DNA of 64,000 nucleotides, taken from the NCBI RefSeq assembly GCF_019551435.1, contig NZ_CP080544.1, positions 1,550,001 to 1,614,000 of the forward strand, given 5' to 3'. Below are positions 10,926 to 19,491 of the stretch, piece after piece; within the stretch, counting starts at the first letter, position 1; each line of letters opens with the position of its first letter. The notes under the pieces are model-generated. The model searched no databases. It saw only the letters and a list, made by a program, of their open reading frames with translations, and was not told the origin of the DNA. This DNA comes from Lysobacter soyae (GTDB taxonomy: Bacteria; Pseudomonadota; Gammaproteobacteria; Xanthomonadales; Xanthomonadaceae). The position numbers and the translations under genes are program-made.

Positions 10926-11103
10926 CGCCCGCCTCGCGCAGCGGCAAGAGCTCGGTCATCACATGCATGCGTTCTTCGTGACTCATCACGCCCCACCTCG
11001 CAATCTCGTCCAAGGTACGCAAACAGCCGACGCAAATATCGCGCTCGTCCACTTCACATACGGAGACACAGGGGCTGACAACAAACTGATTCACAACTTC
11101 CAC
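10915..11103 (-). CDS. DUF1289 small Cys-rich protein
   Basis: The 62-residue protein matches DUF1289: SPCVSVCEVDERDICVGCLRT followed by EIARW. Four cysteines in a C-x3-C-x7-C-x2-C arrangement suggest metal or Fe-S binding, but no function is established that I know of. It is the first gene of the minus-strand operon with the Nudix, sulfurtransferase and copper chaperone genes, and it lies just downstream of the FKBP gene's terminator. Confidence 0.9.
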   Translation of the reverse strand: MEVVNQFVVSPCVSVCEVDERDICVGCLRTLDEIARWGVMSHEERMHVMTELLPLREAGDVT

Positions 11104-11105
11104 CT

Positions 11106-11139
11106 AAAAAAGAAACGCCGACTGTCTCCAGCCGGCGTT
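11106..11139 (-). terminator. Terminator of the FKBP gene
   Basis: On the minus strand, AACGCCG (complement of 11133-11139) pairs with CGGCGTT (complement of 11114-11120), and TCTTTTTT follows. It separates the FKBP gene from the DUF1289 operon. Confidence 0.85.
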
Positions 11140-11168
11140 CCGATACGCGCAAAACGCCTGCGGGCGTA

Positions 11169-11873
11169 TTACTTGACCGACTTCACTTTGACGTCGAACT
11201 GAACCACCACATTCGGCGGCACGTCAGGGTTCGGTTGGTCGCCGAAAGCTTTTTCCGGCGGCAGGGTGATTTCCCAGCGCGAACCGGACGGCATTTGGGT
11301 GATGGCTTCACGCAGACCGACCAATTGGATTTCGCTGACCTTGATGGCCGGGACCGATTGAACGCCCTTGTTTCCTTCCGGCGCTTGACCATAGGCATAC
11401 GGACCATTGATATCCAATGCGACCGTGCTACCCAATGCCGGACGGGCACCGGTGCCCTTTTCGATCACGCGGTATTGCACGCCGCTCGGCAACGACAGCA
11501 CGCCTGGCTTGGCCTTGTTGTCAGCCAGAACTTTCGTGCTCACCGTCTTGTTGGCGGCTGCGGCTTTGTCGAATTCAGCCTTGGCTTTCGCGCCGCGTTG
11601 TTCCATGCGCTTTTGGAAGGCGTCAACCGCCGGCTTCAATTGCGCTTCGGTGAACGGCGGCTGCTTCTTTGCGTACGCATCTTGCATGCCTTTGATGGCT
11701 GCATTGATGTCGATTTGCTCGCCCTGTTCGCTGAGGCCGGCCATATTGGCGCCGGCGCGATAGCCGAAGTAGTAGCTCAGCTTGCCCTTGTCCGAGTTGA
11801 GGTCTTGCGCATGCGCAACCGAAGTGACAAGCGACGCTGCGGCGATGGCCGCGGCAAGGTAACGCATCTTCAT
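11169..11873 (-). CDS. FKBP-type peptidyl-prolyl isomerase, exported (FkpA/Mip-like)
   Basis: The 234-residue protein has a Sec signal peptide ending at VAHAQ, an N-terminal helical dimerisation domain (about residues 25-120) and a C-terminal FKBP domain (from about GVQYRVIEKGTGARP). The family segments GVREAIxxMPxGxxW and PPNVVVQFDVKV are recognisable. It should catalyse proline isomerisation and act as a periplasmic chaperone. AGGAG lies seven bases before the ATG at 11873. It is monocistronic with its own terminator. The FKBP core is short and somewhat divergent, so isomerase activity is inferred. Confidence 0.9.
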   Translation of the reverse strand: MKMRYLAAAIAAASLVTSVAHAQDLNSDKGKLSYYFGYRAGANMAGLSEQGEQIDINAAIKGMQDAYAKKQPPFTEAQLKPAVDAFQKRMEQRGAKAKAEFDKAAAANKTVSTKVLADNKAKPGVLSLPSGVQYRVIEKGTGARPALGSTVALDINGPYAYGQAPEGNKGVQSVPAIKVSEIQLVGLREAITQMPSGSRWEITLPPEKAFGDQPNPDVPPNVVVQFDVKVKSVK

Positions 11874-12014
11874 TCAAAAACTCCTGGTGAATTGGGTGGC
11901 GGCCGCACATCGACCTGCCAGCACGTTAGGATAACGAGCGACAGGTTAAACCGCGACTCACAGCCTGTGACAACGCGTTTCCCACAAAGTTCCCATTCAC
12001 CCGATGAGCTGCAA

Positions 12015-12797
12015 ATGACTGATTCACCGTTGCAAATCGCCCAAACCGACGCCATTCGCACCATCACTGTGAATAGGCCGGAAAAGCTGAATGCCCTCAA
12101 TTCCGCGACGCTGGACGCGCTCGACGCCGCTTTCGCCGACGCCGAACGCGACCCCACGGTGCGCGTGGTGGTGCTGACCGGCGCCGGCCCCAAGGCCTTT
12201 GTGGCCGGTGCCGATATCAGCGAAATGCAGGCGTTGAGTGCCAACGAAGGCCGTGATTTCTCGTTACGCGGCACACGCATGATGCGCCGGGTCGAACGCT
12301 TGTCGAAGCCCGTCATTGCCATGGTCAACGGCTTTGCCTTGGGTGGCGGTCTTGAGCTCGCGATGTGTTGTCACCTTCGGATCGCCTCCGACAAAGCAAA
12401 GGTCGGGCAACCGGAAATCAATCTCGGTTTGATTCCGGGATTCGGCGGCACGCAACGATTGCTTCGTTTGGCCGGACGTGCGGCGACTCTGGAACTGTGC
12501 TTGACCGGTGTGCCGATTACGGCGGAACGCGCGTTGCAGCTCGGCATCGTCAATCGCGTGGTGCCTGCGGACACCTTGGAAACGGCCACAACCGAACTGG
12601 CACAGCAGTTGGCGAACGCGTCGCCGATTGCGCTGCGCGGCATGTTGGATTGCATCAATGTCGGCGGTGAGTGCGGCATTGAAGAGGGCTTGGAATACGA
12701 GTCCGCACAATTCGGTTTGATGTTCTCGACCGAAGACATGCGCGAGGGCACCACGGCCTTTTTGGAAAAGCGCCCGGCAAGCTTCAAGGGCCGTTGA
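12015..12797 (+). CDS. Enoyl-CoA hydratase (crotonase family)
   Basis: The 260-residue protein hydrates trans-2-enoyl-CoA. Both catalytic glutamates of true hydratases are present: one in GGGLELAMCC and one in GQPEINLGLIPG. The oxyanion-hole region reads KAFVAGADISEM. The ATG at 12015 gives the normal N-terminus MTDSPLQIAQTDAIRTI; the frame is open far upstream but there it only runs antisense through the FKBP gene. A small hypothetical gene and nth follow on the same strand at close spacing. Confidence 0.93.
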   Translation: MTDSPLQIAQTDAIRTITVNRPEKLNALNSATLDALDAAFADAERDPTVRVVVLTGAGPKAFVAGADISEMQALSANEGRDFSLRGTRMMRRVERLSKPVIAMVNGFALGGGLELAMCCHLRIASDKAKVGQPEINLGLIPGFGGTQRLLRLAGRAATLELCLTGVPITAERALQLGIVNRVVPADTLETATTELAQQLANASPIALRGMLDCINVGGECGIEEGLEYESAQFGLMFSTEDMREGTTAFLEKRPASFKGR

Positions 12798-12807
12798 TCA
12801 TTTCGCA

Positions 12808-13167
12808 ATGAACGACGTTGCGCCCGCACCCGCCTTCGATCCGACACAGGTCCTTCATGCCCTGAAGCACCAGGATGTGGACGGTGCCATCGAGGCAGGT
12901 CTGATGCAGGCACCCCCATTTTCTGCGCTGTGTGGCATGGGAATGTCTGCGACAGATGCGCACATGATTGAAGACGCGGCCACGCAACGACGTAGCGCAT
13001 GGGCCGCACGCGAGCGTTTCAATCAACGCAATGCTCGCGTCGCCGCACGCAAGCATGCGCGAGAAAACGCGCATGCGCTCAAGCGCGACGAAACCACGAA
13101 ACTTCCACCCGCTGCGAATGCCGCGCTCTTGCGCGTGCTGGCCCGGGCGCGCAAATCGGACACCTAA
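12808..13167 (+). CDS. Conserved-looking hypothetical protein
   Basis: I do not recognise this 119-residue protein. It starts MNDVAPAPAFDPTQVL, has no signal peptide or membrane span, and its C-terminal half is rich in Arg and Ala (RERFNQRNARVAARKHAREN), suggesting a basic helical region. It lies 10 bases after the enoyl-CoA hydratase gene and three bases before nth, so it is very likely expressed with them. This packing, and the absence of a competing frame of better quality, supports it as a real gene. Confidence 0.7.
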   Translation: MNDVAPAPAFDPTQVLHALKHQDVDGAIEAGLMQAPPFSALCGMGMSATDAHMIEDAATQRRSAWAARERFNQRNARVAARKHARENAHALKRDETTKLPPAANAALLRVLARARKSDT

Positions 13168-13170
13168 ATC

Positions 13171-13827
13171 GTGCCCAAAGCCATGACTTTGGCGCAAATC
13201 GATGAGGCCTTCCGCCGGTTTGCAGAACTCTCGCCCGAACCGAAAACGGAACTGCTCTACGATTCCCCTTTTGAACTGTTGGTGGCCGTCGTGCTCTCGG
13301 CACAATCGACCGATGTGGGCGTCAACAAAGCCACGCGCAAGTTGTATCCCGTTGCCAACACCCCGGCACGCGTAGCCGCATTGGGCGTCGAAGGGTTGAA
13401 GCCCTATATCGCCACTTTGGGTCTGTACAACGCCAAGGCCGCCCATGTGATCGCCCTGTCGGAGGCGCTCGTCAGCCAACACAACTCGGAAGTCCCGCGC
13501 ACGCGCGCCGCGCTCGAAGCATTGCCTGGCGTGGGTCGAAAAACTGCCAATGTGGTGCTGAATACGTTGTTCGGCGAAGCGGTGATGGCAGTGGATACGC
13601 ATATCTTTCGCGTCGCCAACCGGACCGGCATGGCGCCGGGCAAAACGGTTCGCCAGGTGGAAGTCGGCTTGATGAAGCGGGTGCCCGCCTGGGCACTCCA
13701 ACACGCGCACCATTGGCTCATATTGCACGGACGTTACATTTGCAAGGCGCGCGCGCCGCAATGCCGCGCCTGCCCGATCGTGGATTTGTGCCATTACAAG
13801 GCGAAAAACCTCAGCTCTCCCGAATGA
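13171..13827 (+). CDS. nth: Endonuclease III
   Basis: This is the base-excision-repair glycosylase/AP lyase for oxidised pyrimidines. The 218-residue protein has the helix-hairpin-helix LPGVGRKTANVVLN with the catalytic Lys, the catalytic Asp in VDTHIFRV, and the C-terminal 4Fe-4S loop with the spacing C-x6-C-x2-C-x5-C. The GTG at 13171 is taken as the start because it gives the expected length; an ATG at 13183 is a possible alternative and neither has a strong ribosome binding site. It lies three bases after the preceding gene. Confidence 0.96.
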   Translation: MPKAMTLAQIDEAFRRFAELSPEPKTELLYDSPFELLVAVVLSAQSTDVGVNKATRKLYPVANTPARVAALGVEGLKPYIATLGLYNAKAAHVIALSEALVSQHNSEVPRTRAALEALPGVGRKTANVVLNTLFGEAVMAVDTHIFRVANRTGMAPGKTVRQVEVGLMKRVPAWALQHAHHWLILHGRYICKARAPQCRACPIVDLCHYKAKNLSSPE

Positions 13828-13859
13828 CGTCAATTCGGTGTGCAAATTTGAAGACAGCA

Positions 13860-13877
13860 CTGTAACCAGAACGAAAT
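13860..13877 (+). promoter_or_regulatory. Weak candidate Pho box upstream of oprP
   Basis: The 18 bases CTGTAACCAGAACGAAAT match the PhoB consensus (two CTGTCAT-like repeats 11 bases apart) in the first repeat at five of seven bases and in the second at only three. A -10-like TAATCT begins ten bases further on (13888-13893), which is the spacing expected at PhoB-activated promoters. The context supports it more than the sequence does. Confidence 0.35.
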
Positions 13878-13928
13878 ATTTACGCCGTAATCTGCGCGGG
13901 TCATCCAAACGCCCAAGGGCATCCCACA

Positions 13929-15230
13929 ATGAAACTGACCCGCAACCTCCTTGCTGCCAGCTTGGCCGCGCTCATCTTCGCGCCTGCGGCGCACGCCGAA
14001 ATCACCATCGACAGTGTCGCCGGCTCCGAAGTCTCCTTTGAAGGTCTGGTGCAAGCCGACTTCATCTATTTCGACGAAGACAAGTTCGACTACGGCATCG
14101 GCGGTTTGTCCCGCAATGCGTCGAACGACGGTCGTCGCCAAGAATGGAGCATGCGTCGCGCAGAGCTCGTGTTGAAAGGCAAAGGCCCGGGCAACAACGA
14201 ATGGGTCATGGGCTACGACGCCTACGGCAAGAAGTGGCTCGATGTGAACTGGAAGTACAAGATCGGCGGTAACAGCAACCACTTCGTGCAAGTCGGCCAA
14301 TACAAGCAGCTGAACAGCATGGAAGAACTGTCGTCGACCAAGAACAACGACTTCATTGCCAAAGCCAACATCACCAATACCTTCGGTGTCGGCCGTCGTC
14401 TCGGCGCCATGTACAGCTTCGGCGACAACAACTGGGCCATCGCCGGTTCGGTCTACGGTCGTGAACTGACCCGCGGCGGCAACCGTGGCAACGGCTTCGG
14501 CGTGCGCGGTTACTTCGCACCGATCAACGCTGACGGCACCACGCTGCACCTCGGCCTCAGCTATAACCGCTACGAAGCCGAACTCGCCACCTACCCGGGC
14601 ACCACGCAATGGGATCGCGCACGTCTGCGTTCACGTCCGAACGCCGATATTGCCGCGAACCGTTACGTGGACACCGGCAACATCGACCGCGCCGACACCG
14701 TCGCCATCCTCGGTGGCGAAGCCTTGTTCATCTCGGGCCCGTTCAAGGTTCAAGGCGAATACATGAAGTCGACTGTCACCCGCAAGTTTGACACCTTGAA
14801 AGATTGGAGCGGTTCGGGCGGCTACGTCAGCGCTGTCTGGAACGTCACCGGCGAAAAATTCGGTTACAAGGGCGGCACCCCGTCCACCCCGCTGCCGAAC
14901 GAACCGGCCACCGGCATGTTCCAAATCGGTCTGCGTTACGACACCTTGGATTTGAACGACGGCACCTTTGTGACCGTGGGCGGCGTCCCGACCGTGGCCC
15001 CGTACACCTATGAGGGCGGCAAGATGGATACCTGGACCTTGGGCGCCAACTGGTACTGGCATTCCAACTTCAAGGTCTCGTTGAACTATGTCGCTGTGAA
15101 GTCGTCGAAGTTCTACAACCGCACGCCGGCCACCTTCTCGGCCGATCCGGCATGGAACAACCGCTTGGTCAACGGCAACGTGCAAGACGATCCGAGCATG
15201 ATCGAAGCCCGCTTCCAGTTCTATTGGTAA
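13929..15230 (+). CDS. Phosphate-selective porin (OprP/OprO family)
   Basis: The 433-residue protein has a signal peptide ending AHAE, followed by beta-strand-rich sequence and a terminal aromatic residue (ARFQFYW) typical of outer-membrane barrels. The opening GLVQADFIYFDED and RRAELVLKGK segments are those of OprP/O porins, which form trimeric anion channels for phosphate. It lies directly upstream of two pstS genes and pstCAB-phoU, 32 bases from the first pstS, which supports a role in phosphate entry. It is probably controlled by PhoB. Confidence 0.92.
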   Translation: MKLTRNLLAASLAALIFAPAAHAEITIDSVAGSEVSFEGLVQADFIYFDEDKFDYGIGGLSRNASNDGRRQEWSMRRAELVLKGKGPGNNEWVMGYDAYGKKWLDVNWKYKIGGNSNHFVQVGQYKQLNSMEELSSTKNNDFIAKANITNTFGVGRRLGAMYSFGDNNWAIAGSVYGRELTRGGNRGNGFGVRGYFAPINADGTTLHLGLSYNRYEAELATYPGTTQWDRARLRSRPNADIAANRYVDTGNIDRADTVAILGGEALFISGPFKVQGEYMKSTVTRKFDTLKDWSGSGGYVSAVWNVTGEKFGYKGGTPSTPLPNEPATGMFQIGLRYDTLDLNDGTFVTVGGVPTVAPYTYEGGKMDTWTLGANWYWHSNFKVSLNYVAVKSSKFYNRTPATFSADPAWNNRLVNGNVQDDPSMIEARFQFYW

Positions 15231-15262
15231 TCCAAGCCAACACTTAATCCAAGGAGACTCTT

Positions 15263-16282
15263 GTGTCCAAGTTCATCAAAATCAGCGCTGCAGCCCTCAC
15301 GGCTGCAGTTGCTTTCACCAGCCAAGCCATGGCGGCTGATGTCACCGGCGCCGGTGCTTCGTTCGTCTATCCGGTGATGTCGAAGTGGTCGTCCGACTAC
15401 GCGAAAGCGACCGGCAAAAAGGTCAACTATCAGTCGATCGGTTCGGGCGGCGGTATCGCGCAAATCAAGGCCGGTACGGTTGATTTCGGTTCGTCCGACG
15501 CCCCGCTGAAACCGGCGGAGCTCGAACAATTCGGTCTGATCCAATTCCCGTCCGTGATCGGCGGCGTGGTGCCGGTTGTCAATCTGCCGGGCGTCGCTTC
15601 GGGTGCCATGAAATTTGACGGCGCTTTGCTGGCCGACATCTTCGCCGGCAAGGTCAAGACCTGGAACGACCCGCGCATCGTCGAACTGAACGGCGGCGTG
15701 AAGTTGCCGAACAGCAAGATCATGGTCGTGCATCGTTCGGACGCATCGGGTACCACCTTCAACTTCACCAACTACCTGTCGAAGGTCAACGGTGATTGGA
15801 AAGCGAAGTACGGCGAAGGCACTTCGGTGAAGTGGGCGACCGGTATCGGCGGCAAGGGTAACGAAGGCGTGGCCGCTTACGTGAAGCAAATCAAAGGCGC
15901 CATCGGCTATGTCGAGCTGTCCTACGCTTTGCAAAACAAGCTGACCTACACCCGCATGAAGAATGCTTCCGGCAACTTCGTGAACCCGAGCGATGACACC
16001 TTCCAAGCGGCCGCTGCCAACGCCGATTGGGCGAGCTCGAAGGACTTCTACCTGGTGATGACCAATGCCCGCGGCGAAAAGTCGTGGCCGATCACCGCCA
16101 CCAACTTCATCTTGATGCACAAGAACCCGAAGAATGCCGCCACGGCCAAAAACGCCAAGGACTTCTTCACGTGGGTCTATGCCAACGGTGATGCACAAGC
16201 CAAGGCCCTGGACTATGTCCCGCTGCCGAACAGCTTGGTGCAACAGATCAAGTCGTACTGGTCGGCAGAAGTGAAATATTGA
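15263..16282 (+). CDS. pstS: Phosphate ABC transporter substrate-binding protein PstS (first copy)
   Basis: PstS binds phosphate in the periplasm and hands it to PstCA. The 339-residue protein has a Sec signal peptide ending AMAAD, then GAGASFVYPVMSKW and SIGSGGGIAQIKAGTVDFG, the phosphate-binding motifs of the family. A further binding segment is SDASGTTFNF. It starts with GTG at 15263, six bases after AAGGAG. A strong terminator follows, so it can be expressed at a higher level than the rest of the locus. A second pstS follows; the two differ chiefly in export signal and N-terminus. Confidence 0.95.
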   Translation: MSKFIKISAAALTAAVAFTSQAMAADVTGAGASFVYPVMSKWSSDYAKATGKKVNYQSIGSGGGIAQIKAGTVDFGSSDAPLKPAELEQFGLIQFPSVIGGVVPVVNLPGVASGAMKFDGALLADIFAGKVKTWNDPRIVELNGGVKLPNSKIMVVHRSDASGTTFNFTNYLSKVNGDWKAKYGEGTSVKWATGIGGKGNEGVAAYVKQIKGAIGYVELSYALQNKLTYTRMKNASGNFVNPSDDTFQAAAANADWASSKDFYLVMTNARGEKSWPITATNFILMHKNPKNAATAKNAKDFFTWVYANGDAQAKALDYVPLPNSLVQQIKSYWSAEVKY

Positions 16283-16311
16283 TTGGAGTGGGTATCCGCA
16301 AGGATGCTGTG

Positions 16312-16338
16312 GAGCGGGCTTCGGCCCGCTCTTTTTTT
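16312..16338 (+). terminator. Terminator between the two pstS genes
   Basis: The stem GAGCGGGC/GCCCGCTC (16312-16319 with 16324-16331) has a TTCG loop and is followed by seven T. Confidence 0.93.
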
Positions 16339-16344
16339 GTGAAG

Positions 16345-16362
16345 ACGACAGATTTATGACTG
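16345..16362 (-). promoter_or_regulatory. Pho box, in reverse orientation, upstream of the second pstS
   Basis: Read on the minus strand, CAGTCATAAATCTGTCGT consists of two heptamers, each matching CTGTCAT at six of seven positions and spaced by the canonical four A/T bases. It lies between the first pstS terminator and the second pstS start. On the plus strand, a TTTAGT -10-like element begins 10 bases after it (16373-16378). Orientation is opposite to the usual PhoB arrangement. Confidence 0.5.
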
Positions 16363-16456
16363 ATTACCCTGCTTTAGTAACATTCTTGTCATCTAAAACA
16401 GGTTTCATAGCGCAACTGATTCATTCTCGGCCCTTTTCGGCCGCCCAGGAGTTCAT

Positions 16457-17560
16457 ATGAAGCACACCGCCCCGAAACTCGCCCTGCTGGCCCTTGCCAC
16501 CACCTTGGTCATTGCCGGCTGCAAGCAGCAAGCCGCCGATGGCGCGACCGCCACAGACAAGGCACCGGCCGCAGGCGCCGATGCCGGCGCCGCCAACGCC
16601 GACAAGCAAGGCGCCCAGATCACGGGTGCCGGTGCGAGCTTCATCTACCCGCTGATGTCCAAGTGGTCGGCAGACTATGCCGCCGCCACTGGCAACAAGG
16701 TCAACTACCAATCGATCGGCTCGGGCGGCGGTATCGCCCAAATCAAGGCCGGCACCGTGGATTTCGGCTCGTCCGACAAGCCTCTCTCCAGTGAAGAGCT
16801 TGCCGCTGCCAACCTTGCCCAATTCCCAAGCGCCATCGGCGGCGTGGTCCCGGTGATCCATCTCACCGGCTTTGACGAAGCCGGCAAATTGCGCCTGACC
16901 GGACCGGTCATCGCTGAAATCTACATGGGCAAGATCACGAATTGGAACGATCCGAAAATCGCTGCATTGAATGCCGGTGCCACGCTGCCAGCCGACAAGA
17001 TCAATGTCGTGCGCCGCTCCGACGGTTCGGGCACCACGTTCAACTTCACCAATTACTTGTCGAAAGTCAGCCCGGAGTTCAAGACCGTGGTGGGCGAAGG
17101 CACGACCGTGAATTGGTCGACCGGTATCGGTGGCAAGGGTAATGAAGGCGTTGCTTCTTACGTCAAACAAATGCCGAACTCGATCGGCTATGTCGAATTG
17201 TCATACGCCCTGCAAAACAAGATGTCTTATGCATCGATGCAAAACGCTTCCGGCGCTTGGGTCCAACCGAATGCGGAAACTTTCGCAGCGGCGGCAGCCT
17301 CGGCCGATTGGAAAAATGCCAAAGACTTCAATTTGGTGATCACCAATGCCGCCGGCGCGAATGCCTGGCCGATCGCGGCCAGCAACTTCATGATCATGCA
17401 AAAGCAGCCGGCCAATCCGGCCGGTCGCAAGGCGGCGCTCGACTTCTTCAAGTGGGCCTTGGAAAACGGCCAAGCACAAGCGAAGACGCTTGACTACGTG
17501 CCGCTGCCGGCGGAACTCGTGCAGCAAATCGAAGCGAGCTGGGCTGAAAACTTCAAGTAA
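16457..17560 (+). CDS. pstS: Phosphate-binding protein PstS (second copy, predicted lipoprotein)
   Basis: The 367-residue paralogue of the preceding PstS keeps the same phosphate-binding segments (GAGASFIYPLMSKW, SIGSGGGIAQIKAG, SDGSGTTFNF). Unlike the first copy it begins with a lipobox (LVIAGC at about residues 17-22) followed by an Ala/Asp-rich linker of about 30 residues. It is therefore probably a membrane-tethered binding protein while the first is soluble. It is separated from the first copy by a terminator and its own regulatory region, and it leads into pstC after 81 bases containing a strong hairpin. Confidence 0.95.
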   Translation: MKHTAPKLALLALATTLVIAGCKQQAADGATATDKAPAAGADAGAANADKQGAQITGAGASFIYPLMSKWSADYAAATGNKVNYQSIGSGGGIAQIKAGTVDFGSSDKPLSSEELAAANLAQFPSAIGGVVPVIHLTGFDEAGKLRLTGPVIAEIYMGKITNWNDPKIAALNAGATLPADKINVVRRSDGSGTTFNFTNYLSKVSPEFKTVVGEGTTVNWSTGIGGKGNEGVASYVKQMPNSIGYVELSYALQNKMSYASMQNASGAWVQPNAETFAAAAASADWKNAKDFNLVITNAAGANAWPIAASNFMIMQKQPANPAGRKAALDFFKWALENGQAQAKTLDYVPLPAELVQQIEASWAENFK

Positions 17561-17573
17561 TCCCGGGCGCGAG

Positions 17574-17601
17574 GATGCGGCCCGGCGCGCCGGGTCGCAT
17601 C
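17574..17601 (+). other. 12-bp intercistronic hairpin between pstS and pstC
   Basis: GATGCGGCCCGG (17574-17585) pairs with CCGGGTCGCATC (17590-17601), with one G-T wobble, around a CGCG loop. No T run follows, so it is not a standard terminator. It could protect the pstS mRNA 3' end after processing or reduce read-through into pstC. Confidence 0.75.
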
Positions 17602-17641
17602 ACTTTCCTGCCATTCCCCATTCCGGCTACGACACTTCTGC

Positions 17642-18610
17642 ATGAATGCCATTGCCTTAAAAAAAGATCCCGCGCGCACGCTTGATATCACTGATGCGCG
17701 CAACGACCGAAACTTTCGCTGGGCGCTAACCGCTACGGCGATTTTTGTTTTGGTCTCCCTGGCCGGTGCCGCGCTCTCAATGCTTTGGGGCGGCCGCTCG
17801 GTGCTCATGCAAGAAGGCTTGGACTTCTTCTTGTCCACCGACTGGGATCCGGTGCAGAACAAATACGGTGCCCTCGTCCCGATTTACGGCACGATCGTCA
17901 CCTCGATCATCGCGCTGCTCATCGGTGTGCCGGTCAGTTTCGGCATCGCCTTCTTTCTCACCGAAGTCGCGCCGCGAAAAATCCGCACACCGGTCGGCAT
18001 CTTGATCGAATTGCTGGCTGGCATCCCCTCGATCATCTACGGCATGTGGGGCTTCTTCGTGCTGATGCCGATGATGCGTGAAACCATCATTCCTTGGGTG
18101 AGCGAAAACCTCTCGCAACTGCCTGTGATCGGATTCCTGTTTGAAGGCGTGCCGATTGGCGCCGGTATGTTTACCGCCGGTTTGGTGCTGTCGATCATGA
18201 TCATTCCGTTTATCGCCTCGACCATGCGCGAAGTGTTCCTGACCGTGCCGACGCGCTTGAAAGAAAGCGCCTATGCGCTCGGTTCGACGCGTTGGGAAGT
18301 CACTTGGGACATCGTTTTGCCCTACACCCGCTCGGCCGTGATCGGCGGCGTGTTTCTCGGCTTGGGTCGCGCCTTGGGTGAAACCATGGCCGTGGCCTTC
18401 GTGATCGGCAACAGTGTCAACTTCACCAAGTCCTTGTTCGAACCGTCTACGACGATTGCGGCCCTCATTGCCAACGACTTCGGTGAAGCAACGGAAACCT
18501 ATCGTGCCGCACTGCTGTTGCTCGGCTTCGTCCTCTTCATCGTGACCTTCATCGTTCTGGCCATGGCGCGATTGATGCTCCGCCGCTTGGCCCGGAAGGA
18601 GGGTCGCTAA
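17642..18610 (+). CDS. pstC: Phosphate ABC transporter permease PstC
   Basis: PstC is one of the two inner-membrane permeases of the high-affinity phosphate importer. The 322-residue protein has about six hydrophobic spans, the PstC-typical LLAGIPSIIYGMWGF segment and the ABC-permease EAA loop (RLKESAYALGSTRWEVTWDIVLP). The ATG at 17642 gives a short hydrophilic N-terminus before the first span. Its stop overlaps the pstA start by one base (TAATG), which shows translational coupling. Confidence 0.96.
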   Translation: MNAIALKKDPARTLDITDARNDRNFRWALTATAIFVLVSLAGAALSMLWGGRSVLMQEGLDFFLSTDWDPVQNKYGALVPIYGTIVTSIIALLIGVPVSFGIAFFLTEVAPRKIRTPVGILIELLAGIPSIIYGMWGFFVLMPMMRETIIPWVSENLSQLPVIGFLFEGVPIGAGMFTAGLVLSIMIIPFIASTMREVFLTVPTRLKESAYALGSTRWEVTWDIVLPYTRSAVIGGVFLGLGRALGETMAVAFVIGNSVNFTKSLFEPSTTIAALIANDFGEATETYRAALLLLGFVLFIVTFIVLAMARLMLRRLARKEGR

Positions 18611-19491
18611 TGAATACGATCGCGAAATCGGAAGGCAACGCTGCGCTGTATCGTCGACGCGCCTTGGTGAACGCGGTGGCCGTCACGCTTGCCGTGGCTG
18701 CAGCGGTCTTTGGTCTTTTGTTCCTTGCATGGATTCTGTACACCCTGGTCAAGAACGGCATACCCGGCCTCGACTGGAACCTGTTTGTCGGTGATCAGCC
18801 GCCGCCGAATGAAGAAGGCGGCGGTTTACGCCATGCCTTTGTCGGCAGCTTGCTGATGTGCGGCATGGCCATCCTGTTCGGCACGCCGGTCGGCATCGCC
18901 GCCGGCACCTGGCTTGCGGAATACGGTGATCGCAGCAAGCTCGGCAGCGCCGTGCGCTTCGTCAATGACATCTTGTTGTCGGCACCTTCGATCGTGTTGG
19001 GTCTGTTCGTCTATGCCGTGTATGTGATGAACACCGGTGGTCGCTTCTCGGCCATCGCAGGTGCGATTTCCTTGGCCTTCATCGTTCTGCCCGTCGTCGT
19101 GCGCACCACGGACGAAATGTTGCGACTGGTGCCGACCACGATGCGCGAAGCCGCGCTTTCACTCGGCGTTCCGCAATGGAAGATGATCATGCAGGTGCTC
19201 TATCGCTCGGCGGCGCCGGGTGTGGTCACCGGCATCTTGTTGGCACTCGCACGAATTTCCGGCGAAACCGCACCGTTGATCTTCACCGCATTCGGCAACG
19301 AATTCTTCAGCGCCGATGTGACCGGGCCGATGTCCTCCATTCCTTTGGTCATGTACAAGTTCGCCGGCAGCCCGTATGAAAATTGGCAACATCTCGCCTG
19401 GGCCGGCGCGCTGGTTGTCACCGTGTTTATTTTCCTCCTGAGCCTTTTTGCCCGCATCGTGTTGTTGCGCAAGGCCACCCCCAATGACTGA
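18610..19491 (+). CDS. pstA: Phosphate ABC transporter permease PstA
   Basis: PstA pairs with PstC to form the membrane channel. The 293-residue protein has about six spans, the conserved [12 protein letters not shown] region and the EAA-loop sequence [20 protein letters not shown]. Its start shares one base with the pstC stop and its end overlaps the likely pstB start by eight bases. Confidence 0.96.
   Translation: MNTIAKSEGNAALYRRRALVNAVAVTLAVAAAVFGLLFLAWILYTLVKNGIPGLDWNLFVGDQPPPNEEGGGLRHAFVGSLLMCGMAILFGTPVGIAAGTWLAEYGDRSKLGSAVRFVNDILLSAPSIVLGLFVYAVYVMNTGGRFSAIAGAISLAFIVLPVVVRTTDEMLRLVPTTMREAALSLGVPQWKMIMQVLYRSAAPGVVTGILLALARISGETAPLIFTAFGNEFFSADVTGPMSSIPLVMYKFAGSPYENWQHLAWAGALVVTVFIFLLSLFARIVLLRKATPND

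Noticed and set aside
11235-12014. Long N-terminal extension of the enoyl-CoA hydratase
   Set aside because: It runs antisense through the FKBP gene; the crotonase fold begins at 12015.
12784-13929. A 381-codon minus-strand frame across the hypothetical gene and nth
   Set aside because: nth is certain on the plus strand and the frame shows no recognisable protein.
15221-16243. A 340-codon minus-strand frame opposite the first pstS
   Set aside because: Shadow of a highly biased coding sequence; pstS is certain.
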